Shown here: positions 26,701 to 37,934 of the stretch, in pieces
How positions within the stretch are numbered: the first letter of the stretch is position 1
How the letters are laid out: each line of letters starts with the position of its first letter
NCBI GenBank assembly: GCA_002189035.1
Contig: NEEC01000010.1
Coordinates: 806,001 to 870,000 of the forward strand
Direction: 5' to 3'
DNA from: Utricularia gibba
Taxonomy: Eukaryota; Streptophyta; Magnoliopsida; Lamiales; Lentibulariaceae
DNA length: 64,000 nt
Made by a program: the position numbers and the translations under genes
Notes under the pieces: model-generated
Database searches by the model: none
What the model was told of the DNA's origin: nothing
What the model saw: only the letters and a program-made list of their open reading frames with translations

Positions 26701-28865
26701 CAAGACCATCCATCAACCATTCTATGCGAAAATAGATTATCCATAATAGATATACATATATATACATATCTCAAATATAAAGATATAACTTGTAATGTAC
26801 CATCAGTTGGATCATCAGGAATGATATAGACTCCAAACCACTGTTTAGCCAGGGCATAAGCAAGTTTTATTCTTGTCTCAATAGTCTGTTTAATACAGCC
26901 TCGTGAGAAAGAGGATGGAGGAGTATGTATAGAAAGGGATCGTTACCAAACAGGTATTCCAAGTTGGGGTTATTCTCCTTCAAGTACAAAGCATTTCATT
27001 GGACTCTTTGAATAACAGAAAATACCTGATCAAGGAGCTTCTCATCGAACAGTAGATGAGAACTGAAGACACTTATGGAGGCTCCCAATACCCATGAAGA
27101 AGCTGTCATCTCTGGTGAGATGAACACTTGACTATATGTTCCAAATGGAAATGGTGCAGATAGGTAGTCCTCATAGTGGCTGTAGGAGGTGTAAAAATTA
27201 AAATGGAAATGGTGCGGAGATCACAAATGGATTTCATTAGGAGTGATCCATGGATGCAAATTGACATCACCTAAAAATTTACACACTCCAGACCTGAACG
27301 CATTGTGGAAAAATGCCACAGTGTTCCTCATCTTCGACAAGTTAGGCGGTAGACAAAAATGTCGGAGTATACCAACATGTGGATCAGCAAGAACTTCAAA
27401 TGGTGCAACTGTTAATGATATCAAGTGAGCAGGCACAGGAATGTCTAATTGGTAAATGTATGTCTTCCTAGGAGGATCATCATTGGTAGAAACCTATTAA
27501 AGAAACACGAGAGGAGGGAAAAGTCAGAATTTATAAGAATAAGATGACATATGCTCGTGAGATTTCCCAAATCATCCATCCTTGTATGACTTTTAAAGAC
27601 TAGATAGAACAAAAGTAGATATTTTCAATGCTTTTCAATTCAAAATCCAGTAGAAAACAGGGAGTCAGTACCAAGATAATAACAAAACCTGATGAAGTAG
27701 GGTTCCAGAGCTAACTGCAACAAGGTTACTGGCAACTGTAAATTCCAGGTTATAGCTGAACAGTAAAGCAAAGATGAGAATAACCATGAAGATTCAGAAT
27801 CTGAATGGTCACTGCCTTAACGTCACACATACCAGCAGCATTGCAAGTTGTCATCCATGCAGGGGAACCAGCAACGTGCACGCCTCAGTTGATTGTCTGT
27901 GTGAAGAACATTTTTATAAAAATGGATCCCTGTTTCTGCCTTCTCAACCCAATAGTCAATTCGTATGTTCTTGACATTCTTGGGGATCCTACAAAAAACA
28001 ACAATGTTGGAAAATCCCTATATGGCAACAATGAAACTAAAGCACGACTGGCCATTTGAATCAAGAAGCAGAACATGCAATTGAGACGTCATTAGTGAAA
28101 ACCCCATCTCTAGATATTTGCGCAAACAACAGATTCAAAGATACAGGCAACCAATCAACATCAGTAGAGAAAAAATCCCCCCACAGAACCAGCAATGGAA
28201 ACTCACACAAAACCAGACAGAGACCTGCAGGCATCCGATGCTGATGCATTCCCATTATCCATCTGAGCAGGATTTTCTTGTTCATTGTCCACGTTGTGAC
28301 TCTTACTGCACATTATCAGAAGATTTGGAAGCAATTCAACCTCAAGTGATGACAGATACACAGACCCAGAAGCATCGGCAGCTGAAGTAGTCGAAGAAAC
28401 ATCACACCATCTATCCTTGGTGTCAAGATGCTGATAATGAGGAAACACCTCAAATTCAGCGGGCTCCCCCTCAACAGTAACATTTTCAATCACTAAATTA
28501 TCCGCATGCAAGCCCACGATACCATTTTCAGGCACAACTATCTTCATTTCCATGTACCTGATAACGCAAATGGAAAAGCTCATATGACAAACAATCCGTT
28601 ATAGAACCCACCAAAATATACATTCAAATTTCTAAACACTTTTTTTTTGAAACCCAGAAGTTATAAGGTCTTATTTGCAATAGGTCGCAATTTTCTGAAT
28701 AGTATACAGAGAAGAGGCAGTGTAAGTTAAAGAAAATAACCCATAAAGGCGACGTTTCTCAACATCGATGGAGAGACAAAGCTTCTGATGCTTCACAACT
28801 GCCTCTGAACCACTGTTCTCCCCACCTTTCTGCTCCTCAATCTTTCCCTTCTTAGCTTTCGCCAT
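20729..28865 (-). CDS. TAF2: Transcription initiation factor TFIID subunit 2 (TAF2)
   Basis: I traced 25 exons: complement(20729..22181, 22270..22453, 22577..22739, 22806..22896, 22968..23026, 23382..23471, 23673..23759, 24021..24063, 24140..24219, 24541..24597, 24685..24810, 25018..25105, 25196..25540, 25631..25728, 25823..25891, 26293..26346, 26427..26552, 26630..26721, 26801..26885, 27026..27179, 27294..27493, 27689..27755, 27833..27988, 28225..28557, 28741..28865). They sum to 4425 nt, an unbroken 1474-residue frame. The N-terminal half is M1-aminopeptidase-like, but the zinc-binding HExxH is replaced (LAKQWFGVY, followed by WLMDGLAGF). It is therefore a scaffold, as expected for TAF2. 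HEAT-like repeats follow, then a long disordered tail with a Lys/Glu-rich stretch ([19 protein letters not shown]) and KLRIKVK-type motifs. TAF2 helps TFIID contact the Initiator element in the nucleus. The start fits the conserved MAKAKKGK...[10 protein letters not shown] opening. Confidence 0.96.
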
Positions 28866-29929
28866 CCCCAAATACCAAAGGCACACACGACACTCTCGCT
28901 ACACTTGACGTTGATTATAGTCACCAAATTAAACTAGCGAATCCCATCGTGAACTCCCGAGGGACTGCAATTGAGTCCGCGTCGGTATGAGAATAACAAT
29001 ACCGGAAATTATCAGATAAAATAAAAAATCGGCATCTGAATAGCGCTCAGTTACAGCTTCTTGAAATCCTCAATCGGTGTTTCCGTAGATTCAACGCCTG
29101 AAGAAGAGGTGTAATGCAAGACACGATAGGGGCTTTCCAGGTGTGCTCATCAGAGAGCAGTGAAGATCCGTGGCGTTTGCCAAATCCAAGCGTCTGCAAG
29201 GTAAATCTCGGGGGAATCAAAGAAGAAACGTGTGTTCTATTTGTAGGTTTCCTGATAGACGTTAGCAAATACATTCAAGTCCTTGAATTTCACCTTTTTT
29301 CATTACGCCAATTTAATTATTCATTTTGTATGCCTAGACGCAAAATGAGTAAAAAGTTAATTGTTTTTTTTAAAATACTCAAAGAACAAAATTTTATATA
29401 AATACATATTTTTAATATATTTTACTCCAAAAATACATAAATTTGTTTTAATTTCATTAAATATATCTATTCGTCATTTATTTTAACTATATTTAAATAA
29501 ATATTTTTATGAAACTAAATATAATTTTAATGATTTTTTAAAGTATTTAACATGGATGTTTGAAAAAACAGTTGGAGGATGTAATTTTATAAAGTCAAAT
29601 ATATCTAAGTATTTGAAATTTACTTTAAATATAATTAATATAGAATTTTAAATCAAAATCACATGAATGGAAGAAAAAGGAGACAAACAAAATACCAAAA
29701 ATTATTTAAAAACTTGAAAACTAACCCATTAAAAGATGAAATTCAATCAAAACTTGTGATCTCTTTATTTTCTAAAATCATTGTATCTTATTCCTATCTT
29801 ATCTGGATTTTCATTACTTTTTCTAACTATCATATCTTATTTAGATTTAATCTCACATATCTAAGATTTACCTATTAATCAAATCTGTCGTATCCTATGA
29901 ATCTCCTTGTGCATTTCATGAGCCTCTAC
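28866..29929. other. TAF2 promoter and AT-rich intergenic DNA
   Basis: About 400 bp of moderate GC upstream of TAF2 (its likely promoter and leader), then very AT-rich DNA from 29280 with no supported gene. Confidence 0.45.
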
Positions 29930-30670
29930 CTTGGCACACTAGGTGGGGATCTCAATTAAGGTTCTTACATCCTCCCTCCCTTGGGCGCTTCCTTCCAAAG
30001 CGTTCCCATCGAACAATTCCGGAAACTCCTTGTGCACTATTGCTTCTTGCTTCCATGTCACTTCGTTAGTACCCCCAGCTCACTTAGATTATCTTCACCC
30101 AAGGTCTCATCTTCTTGTTAGAGACTTATCACTCTTTGATCTATAATACGTCTGATTGTGATTGGCACACCAAGTTGTCTCGTAGCACAAACTCATCCGA
30201 TTGAATCAATGCCTCGAGTCCTAGCACAAATCATCTTAGATAGGACACATAGAAGATATCATGCATCCCCTTCATGGTCGTAGGCAACTTTAATTGGTAT
30301 GTCACCTCTTCAATCCATTTGAGCACCTCATATGGTCCACGTGGTACTAATTTGTCAAACCTCTTCCCTTGCATGATCCCCTTCCAGGCAAAGGACCTAG
30401 GTAGCCTATCATGTATTCTAATGGTCTTCTTCGTACATCTGCTCAACTCTTTTGTCTATTTTGTACCATTCTCAACATCTCTTTGATAATAGTTATTAAC
30501 TCATTGATTTACTTTGCATAAGTACCCAACATTTTACTCTCACCTACCTCATTCCAATGTAGAAGTATCCTATCACCTACCTCATTCCAATGTAGAGATA
30601 TGTGACATCTTCATCCATATAAGGCCTCGTAAGGTGCCATCTTGAACCACTTATAAGTTTGACCACTCTT
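29930..30670 (-). mobile_element. Ty3/Gypsy relic: integrase C-terminus
   Basis: On the minus strand the sequence reads MAPYEALYG-like residues near 30620, then KLVPRGPYEVLKWI and HDIFYVSYLR at 30230-30340. These are the integrase-end and HVSMLR landmarks of Gypsy polyproteins. Further on, at about 29960-30080, come EVTWKQEAIVHKEFPELF residues, the chromodomain-like tail. Stops and frame changes show decay. A 22-bp segment (CACCTACCTCATTCCAATGT...) is tandemly duplicated at 30541-30592. Confidence 0.7.
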
Positions 30671-30814
30671 TTTGTTTATTTCACATATTCAAGTAAAAAT
30701 TTTTCATTGAAAATAAACAATTTTATCACATATTTAATCAATAATGAATATTTGTATTATATATTCCAAAACTCAACAAATCAATATTTTTTAATTCTTA
30801 ATACTTTAGGTGTC

Positions 30815-31025
30815 GAGGTCCAAATTAACACTTTATAAATTTAGACCTTGATGTCATGTTCCCAAAAGTAACATAAGGTCTTATTATCATATCAACTTAA
30901 ACTGATAGAAAGATTGAATTAGTTTAGGTTACATCATATAGTAAGAGGTGAAGCAAAAAAAAGTAATTCATATACTCATTATACAACATGATGGACAACA
31001 TAATATTATAGCTGGCATGAATCCC
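30815..31025 (+). repeat. Left arm of a 210-bp inverted repeat
   Basis: The reverse complement of 34396-34606 matches this segment closely, including CTTAAACTGATAGAAAGA, TTTAGGTTACATCA and AGTAAGAGGTGAAGCAAAAA. The arms enclose 3.4 kb. Outer and inner edges are approximate. Confidence 0.75.
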
Positions 31026-32246
31026 TATACAGACTTAACAATTCAAGAATTCACAAGACAACCTAGAAACATAAGAACTAGTTTGGATGTGAGCTCTACT
31101 CTGAATGATCGAGTTAAGCCCACAACTAAGAGGCTCCAAAATGATTGACAATGAGATCCTTTTCCCTACAACCTGGAACACAGCATCTAGTCTTGTCTTT
31201 TCTGGTCATTTCCTAGAATAATTAGGGGTCAAGGCACTGAATGCAACCAATTGAAAAACCCTTTCTGGTAATTTGAGGGAAGCTCCAATAGAAAAATATT
31301 GGAAGGGAAAAATAGTTCGAAGATGGGCCCGTTCCCATGCAATAGTGAGGAGTAATAACATTTGATATATTATGAGTCCATTAACTATGTGACCATTTAC
31401 GTGCATGGTTGCACTCCCTTAGTCTAAGTAACTTTAGTCTGGCAACCTTAGAAGCTAAGATCAAGAAGTTCATTTTGGCTTTGACCTTATGAAATCAATA
31501 AAGGGGTGCCACCCCTTTTACCATCCATACAATTGCAGCCCCTTTGCTCTTTTTCCATTCTTCAACCTCATACCATTTGGTGGCTAAAACTACATAAGGA
31601 GTTGCCTCAAGCATGCTTGATATATAAGAGTGTGCATCAACGGCTCCTCATAAATTTTCTACTTCAAAATATTGCATCTTGATCTCATAACACATCACAA
31701 TACACATGAAAACCATGTCATATTTCCTGAATCTTTTCTTAAAATTACTAAATAAAAATCATTTGAAAGCTAGGGAGTAGAGCTTTATTCAATAATAGAA
31801 ATAACAGAAATTCAAGCACCCGGTAGAAAGTTATGAAATTAAGAGTTTGGACTCAAAAATCAGTTTCTGGGGCTCGACAGATTTTAAAAGTTTTAATAGA
31901 TAAATCTATAAATCCATAACATCCTACTTCCATCTCCAAACCAATAAATTCTTCTTGAAACATAGACAAAGGATAAGGAAATGTCATATTAATCATACTC
32001 CATGAAACATAACAAATCAACACATAAAAGTGATGAAACACATAGAAGCATAGATTTACACGTAGATCACAACACATAAATTCAGAACCCATAATCCTGC
32101 TTACCTTTGTACAAATCGGCCTCTTCCAAACTCAAACTCTTCGTAAACGTCTATCTCTAAACTTGAGGAATCTCATGACTTTGAAACCACTACACAGCTC
32201 TTAGCAAACCAAACTTCACAACAGTTCAAACTGTTTTTATAATATC
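31026..32246. other. Intergenic, nothing recognised
   Basis: Moderately AT-rich DNA inside the inverted repeat. Only short chance frames on both strands; no family motif seen. Confidence 0.35.
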
Positions 32247-34034
32247 TGATAAACGAAAAATATTGCAATGTCGTTAATTTATAAATTTTTCTATCAAATA
32301 AAATTTATAAACCTAATTCACATCAAATCATATGAAAAATATGAGCATAGAGGATTAGGGCTGAACACAAGAAGTTAGATGCTTGCTATATGAAAGTCAA
32401 TATATATAATCAGTGTCACGTTAATAGATTTGATTTTAACAAGGTAAAGTTGCGATAAAATACAGTAAAGAAAAGTGACATACTTGTGAACTCGATTGTA
32501 CCTAAATGAGATGGGTGTGCCTTGGGACTCCTAAGGCTCGCATGCTTATCATTAAAATAACATCACATATACCACAAATCATATATCTAACAAGCAAAAG
32601 TCTAGGTGATGAGCCCCATGAAGATAATGAAGTGTATTTGAAGAATGATGAGGAGTTTGTCCAAGTGAACACATTAGAAACAAAGATGATTCCACCAGGA
32701 CCAATGACTAGGAGCAAGACAAAGATGGTTGAAGATACACTTAAGGCTCTACTTAATACCATTGGAATCAAACATGGGCTTGAAGACATCCCATCAAAAG
32801 AGCTCAACTACTTGAAGGTGGATTTACCTTAAAGCATTGGGCTTGCTAGACTTTTCTATTTCATTTAGTTTGGGCTATATAATGTTAGAGCCCAATTCTA
32901 GAGTATAAATACTCTAGAGATGTTCTATTTCAGGACTTTTAGTCATTTTTCATGTATGTGGTGAGGATTCTCCTCCTCTTTGAGTGCTTGTATACTCTTA
33001 ACTTATCAAGCTTTGAACTTGTGGCGTTCTAGGATTATCACTTCCAATCACTTCTCTTTTCTGAAGTGTGGCTGCTAATTTTCTTTGTTTCGAAGTTTGG
33101 TTGCATGAGATTCATTCTCTTGAGGGTAGACTTGAGTAGGTTACTTTCTAAGCTTCAGAATCATCTCTTGTTCGTGGGTTGCTAATCTCAATAGATTAGA
33201 GGGTCACATCACTAGATCTACCAAAACTATTGTTTTCCCCCTAATCTTTGGTCTACATCTAATTAGAGTTGTTAAAATGAGTGTCACTACTTCCACCTCC
33301 TGAACCTATCCTGGTTTGTTAAGAAAGTGGTGTGATCTATTGTTAGCAAGGTCAAATGATTGACTAGCACATTACACCCTTTTTCCCCAAGTTACCCTTC
33401 TAAGTGCTTAGCCACTCATAGCAAGGAAAAGTAAAACATTTTTATAACACATTCTAAACAACATTCTAGTCTCAAAGTTAAACAACAACAAAAGATGTAT
33501 AACAGAGCATAAACAGTAAAATGTTCACTTAGGGAAAACTAAAACTAAAACTAGTCTCAGCTAGAAATAGTGTTCGTCAAGAATGAAAGAAAATCTTCAA
33601 AAGGGAAACTTGTTCTTCTGGATCATCATCCCCTCTCTTCTTGAAGTTCTTGTGGTCGGGGGATCTTTTTCCAGAAGTCCCTATTCTCGTTCAAAAATGG
33701 TCTTCTCCTTCTTCTCTCTCTCTCATCATTTCCAAAAATCTCCTTTTCCTCTTCCTTAGGATTTGTTTATACTTCATCCAGCTTTTTGCCCATATTTTCT
33801 ATGATTGCACTGTTCTTTTCTGGCTTCTCGGGATTTGGGGTGGCTTTCAATCGCTGCATTGCTCAAAGTAACTATTAGAAACAAGGTTGAGACTAAATCT
33901 ATGTTTGTACTTCATCCAGCTACATACGACTGCCGAGTTAGTTATAAAAACATAGGAATTCATGCTAGAACTCGAGTTTTGTGGCAAAATATTAGAAATT
34001 TTCCTACTCTTAAATATTCAAAAATATGTGTTAT
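32247..34034. repeat. LTR-like repeat, copy A (split by an insertion)
   Basis: Matches 55385-56560 in the same orientation: the TGATAAA-GAAAAATAT start, the CAAATAAAATTTATAA block, TGCCTTGGGACTCCTA, the CTAATTAG...TGTCACT block and the GTCTCAGCTAGAAA block. Similarity ends near 34034. The match is interrupted by 32607-33211, which is absent from the other copy. TG at the left end suggests a long terminal repeat. Confidence 0.65.
32607..33211 (+). mobile_element. 605-bp insertion with target duplication (solo-LTR-like)
   Basis: This segment is missing from the homologous copy at about 55740, which reads straight through as CTAGG-TCTACC. Here the insert begins TGATGAG, ends ACATCA, and is flanked by CTAGG and CTAGA: a 5-bp target-site duplication with one mismatch. 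TG...CA ends plus a 5-bp duplication are LTR-retroelement hallmarks. It carries a TATAAATA-like box (32909-32916) and, in the first 220 bp, a frame with GPMTRSKTK. That motif is typical of the region just before the 3' LTR of Gypsy polyproteins. So it may be a solo LTR whose start overlaps coding sequence, or a truncated 3' end. Confidence 0.65.
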
Positions 34035-34154
34035 TAATATCCCTATAATCAGATCCCCCACATTTTTCTCCTTTTCAAAAATGCTTTTCCTTTCATCTAT
34101 ACTCCTTTTATAATGTTAGTCATGCTTATATGTTATTCCTCTAATCGAGACACA

Positions 34155-34310
34155 TGTCACCACAATCAAAACACATGGCATTTTCTTAATCTGCATGAAA
34201 CACACGCCAACACCATATTAAAACACATGGCGCTCTCTAATTGGCCAAGCTGCATGTTTTATCTATGTTGTCGTGAGCTAATTAAAACCCATGGTGTTTT
34301 CTGATTAGTC
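34155..34310 (+). repeat. Short imperfect tandem repeat (three units)
   Basis: AAAACACATGG-type units recur at 34168, 34220 and 34284 (AAAACCCATGG), each followed by a TCTAATTGG-like or TCTGATTAG-like block. Spacing is 52 and 64 bp. Confidence 0.5.
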
Positions 34311-34395
34311 ATGGTTGCATGTATAATCTTTCTCTATTCTATCTTTTCTTTTCCTCATATTCTAATTCTAATTTGAAATATCACATTCTTTTGTA

Positions 34396-34606
34396 GGGAG
34401 TCATGCTAGCTAAACTATTATATTGTCCACCATGTTGTATAATAACTATGTGAATTACTTTTTTTTTGCTTCACCTCTTACTATGTGATGTAACCTAAAC
34501 TAATCCAGTCTTTCTATCAGTTTAAGTTGATAGGATAATATGACCTTATGTTCCTTTTGGGAATATGGCATTAATGTCTAACTTTATAAGGTGTGGATTT
34601 GAGTAT
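34396..34606 (-). repeat. Right arm of the 210-bp inverted repeat
   Basis: Reverse-complement partner of 30815-31025. The shared order of blocks is clear when read on the minus strand. Confidence 0.75.
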
Positions 34607-35798
34607 TGACATTTTGATATCAACGCCAAACCTGGGCTCATGCCAATGGTGGGATGAGGTGGCACTTAGCAAGGACATTGAGTGTCTAAGAGAGGGTTAA
34701 TGTAAGGTCAAGGGCCTAATGATGGTTATGATATCCCACATTGGTTACGGATGGGGATGGAGACATGTTTAAATTGAGAGACTCTATTAATTTTGCATGA
34801 GGTATTTTTCTTAGAAGGGGAGAACATAAAATCGTGAGAGTTGAATGCCCGAAATGGATAATATCGTACAAAGTGAGGGTGGATTGTGATATTAGGGTTT
34901 GGAAAATATTCCTATATCAAATTTTTTATTTAGAAAATACGTGTACATATGTGCCCCTAAATCATATTTAATAAAAATATATTAGATATTTAAATATATT
35001 AAAAGTAAACATATATGCACATATTCGGAACATAATACATTTCTTTCTTTTTACAATTTGATTCATGTCAAAATGGTTAGATTTTTATATGTACCAAGGC
35101 ATCCCAAACCTAAAGCAAAAGGTAGGGCACAAAGAATACTTGAAGGTTTAAAGCCGAGAACCCTATCTTATACTTGGAAGGAATATACAAGATTTTGGTA
35201 GCTTTAGTTGAAGTTGAAAAAATTACGCCAATAGAATGTTGTGTTTGATGGGCCATAATCGAAAAAAGAACATTTTTTATTTGAAATTTAGGTTTAATTC
35301 AATTTATGAAACAGATTGTATATAAAATGAGTTTATTAATTTTTTTTATAATTTTTAATACATTTGATATTTTGAAATAATTATTTTATATAAAATTTCG
35401 AAATCCAAAATTTCTCTGAGTTTAAAACTTTGGTATATATTAATACATTCCATTTCATTTTCAGCCAGCACAAAGTCATATCCACACAATGCCTTGAGGG
35501 ACTCCACATAATCAATCTTTGCCACGAAGAAGACGAAGAGCCTCGCGGAGTCGACATTACATGAGACAATGGTCTGCAAGCCGCTTCAGGAATTGGGTTC
35601 CCGTGACTGTGCAGCAGATGAAGTGAAAAGAACGGTGGCATGAGAATCCATTCTAAAGCACAGCCTGCTGCTTTAGGCGCAGCGAAGTTGTCTGAAAACG
35701 GAAATGGAATATGAGAAAAAAGAAGGGCCTGCAACTGAAGTAAACAAACGGACACGATTCTCTTGTCATGTCATCATTCATCCCTTGGATTGGATTGG
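34607..35798. other. Intergenic with LTR-like remnant, then MYB-CC promoter
   Basis: 34620-34930 includes ATCCCACATTGGTTACGGATGG and GGATAATATCGTACAAAGTG, wording common in plant LTRs, so it is probably an LTR remnant. From 34.93 to 35.4 kb the DNA is AT-rich. 35.45-35.80 kb has higher GC and is probably promoter or leader of the MYB-CC gene. Minus-strand frames there (35355-35755) match no family I know. Confidence 0.35.
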
Positions 35799-36020
35799 AT
35801 GCTCTGTTTCAGTGCCTTTCTTCAAGATTCTATTCCTTCTTCTGTAACTCTCAGCCCTTCCTTCCATATAACGCATCCAGGAGCGCAAGAAGAGCTCTGG
35901 AGGGAAGAAGACAGGATCAGTAGGAGCCATTCATTCACCTCTCTCTATCTGAAGGAAGGTACAAGCTATGTGACTAGGATGAGGAGACTGACGCGGTGTA
36001 AGTCTTATGGAAGTGACTGA
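35799..36020 (+). promoter_or_regulatory. Upstream ORF in the leader of the MYB-CC gene
   Basis: An ATG at 35799 opens 73 codons that end in TGA at 36018-36020, one codon (AGC) before the main ATG at 36024 and in the same frame. If this stretch is in the mature leader it could limit main-frame translation. If part of it is intron, the frame is accidental. Confidence 0.4.
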
Positions 36021-36023
36021 AGC

Positions 36024-37399
36024 ATGTACCATCAGCGCCAGCCGGGCCAGAGGATGACTCCTGAGAGGCAGTTGTTTCCTCGAGGCATGAGCGAGGTATC
36101 TGGGGATGCAGAGCTTGTTCTCTCGACTGATGCGAAGCCGAGGTTAAAATGGACACCGGACCTACACCAGCACTTTGTAGAAGCAGTTAATCATCTGGGA
36201 GGAGCAGAGAGTAAGCATAGAGAAAATGATTATTTCTACTGCACTCAGTTGCTTTACATTGTTCATAACTTACAGAGGCAACACCGAAGTCAGTGTTGAA
36301 ACTGATGGGAATAAAGGGATTGACCTTATATCACTTGAAGAGCCACCTTCAGAAGTATAGGATGACTAAAAGCCTCCACAGGCAAGCAAATGTTACAAAC
36401 AGCAAAGCAGGTAATGGATCCTGCATCCTCTGGAGTTTAGCTTTGATGATTGCTGATTAATCATGTTTAAGGAAATGATGACAGCCATTGGGACAAATGC
36501 TACCAGCATGAGCAACCAAAGCACCGCAGCTCAAACAAATAAGTTAGTGTTAAAAAAGTTCCACACATTTCCCTTGTCATTTATCAGCTGAGATATGACT
36601 GAGAGTTACGCATGTCAGAAATCTTCACCTAGGTGATGCGATACAGATGCAAGAAGGAGCACAAAGAAGGTTGCATGAACAGCTAGAAGTAAGAACAAGC
36701 TCTCTACCTTCACCAAAAACCGCATTTCTACAGTTGGCTTACAGCCATCATCAGGTACAACGACACTTGCAGCTGAGGATGGAGGCCCAAACTAAGTATT
36801 TGAAGTCCGTACTTGAAAAAGCAGAGAGAACCCTCGCTGGGCAGGACCCTAAAATTAAAACTCTGGGACAGAAGGTTAAGTTTGATCTGCTGCCGCATGT
36901 TTCCACACAATTCCACAACTCTGAACTTCCAAGGTTTAAAGAGCATAAGGAGTATTTCCTGCAGAAACATGTAATACCTCATGTACCTGCACATCCAATC
37001 GATAAAGAATCATCCAGCGGTCCGATGGATGTTAAGGCGATCAATAGTGATGCCCCTGCAGATAGTGACAACGAAAACTTCATGCAGAAAAGACACAGTG
37101 TTTGGACTGAAGATCAGAAAGATCGTCGAATTTTTTTTTCACCCGCAAACCACAATGCTGAAAAAGGATCTGCAACAGATGTGAATTCCACCAAATTGTC
37201 AATGAGCATTGGCATTCGGGAGAGCTCATGGAAAAGTAACATCACCTACTCAGAAGAACGAACTGACGCAATCAATAAAAATGCATCAGGTCCACAGAAG
37301 CAGTCGTGTTCCTCAATGCCAGACTTCTACATGTACAAGGAAAACAACAATACATCAAGTCACATGAATTTCGATATAAATGGCTTCCTCTGGAACTGA
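36024..37399 (+). CDS. MYB-CC (PHR1-LIKE) transcription factor
   Basis: Five exons: 36024..36210, 36276..36410, 36485..36542, 36619..36688, 36755..37399, in phase, 364 residues. The GARP/MYB-like DNA-binding domain starts at KPRLKWTPDLHQHFVEAVN (about 38-56). It continues through ATPKSVLKLMGIKGLTLYHL to KSHLQKYR. The coiled-coil (CC) domain with the family LHEQLE signature follows: RRLHEQLEVQRHLQLRMEAQ (about 143-162). By family knowledge these nuclear factors bind P1BS-like GNATATNC sites; some regulate phosphate starvation responses. The subgroup resembles PHL proteins with an MYHQ...LVLSTDAKPRLKWT start. Exon 3 was placed by matching phase and the TNKNLH junction; other acceptors give stops. 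The fourth intron is only 66 nt and stop-free, so retention would add 22 residues inside the CC domain. The long C-terminal tail is low in recognisable motifs. Confidence 0.9.
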
Positions 37400-37934
37400 G
37401 GAAAAGTTCTATAAATCCATCTCCCAATATTTTCTTCAGTCCAAAAAAACAAGAGAGCTTCGTGTTTTTATCCACTACACAAAATATATATACACGTATT
37501 GATTCAAACACAGAAGTCGCAAACCCGTGGAGATACTCTAGAGAGAAAGCCACAGCATTATCTTGCGAGTCGAAACAGAAGATGTAATTAATAAACAGGT
37601 GGCTCAACTCTTGCGGCAGCAGCAGGGACAGAGGTGGGGCGGCAGTGGACAATTCAGCATCCGCCATGTCTTTGTTTAAGGGCCAGAAGAACCAGGTCTC
37701 TCTGTTCGCACGTAATGAAGAACCCATGCTGGTTTTGTATGAGCACAACAGTTTTTGGAATAAAAATAACACAAAACATCAGCTTGTTTGCTCAAGCAAG
37801 AAAATAACACACGCTTGTTTGTGTCACAAAGTTACTTGCAAGTTTTCCCTTGTTCTGATTCAATTAACAAGTTTGGTTGAGGAAGCTCGTTGGCGGGCAT
37901 GCATATGTAAAGAAAAAAAGTAAATATAAGTGAT
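37400..37934. other. Convergent 3' region of MYB-CC and isoamylase genes
   Basis: Untranslated ends of the two converging genes, 535 bp. No separate gene is supported. Confidence 0.45.

Noticed and set aside
34155-34310. Spaced short repeats that could suggest a CRISPR-like array
   Set aside because: Only three imperfect units with unequal spacing, in eukaryotic nuclear DNA.
35355-35755. Minus-strand frames of 74 and 124 codons upstream of the MYB-CC gene
   Set aside because: No family resemblance, overlapping each other in different frames, and lying in probable promoter sequence.
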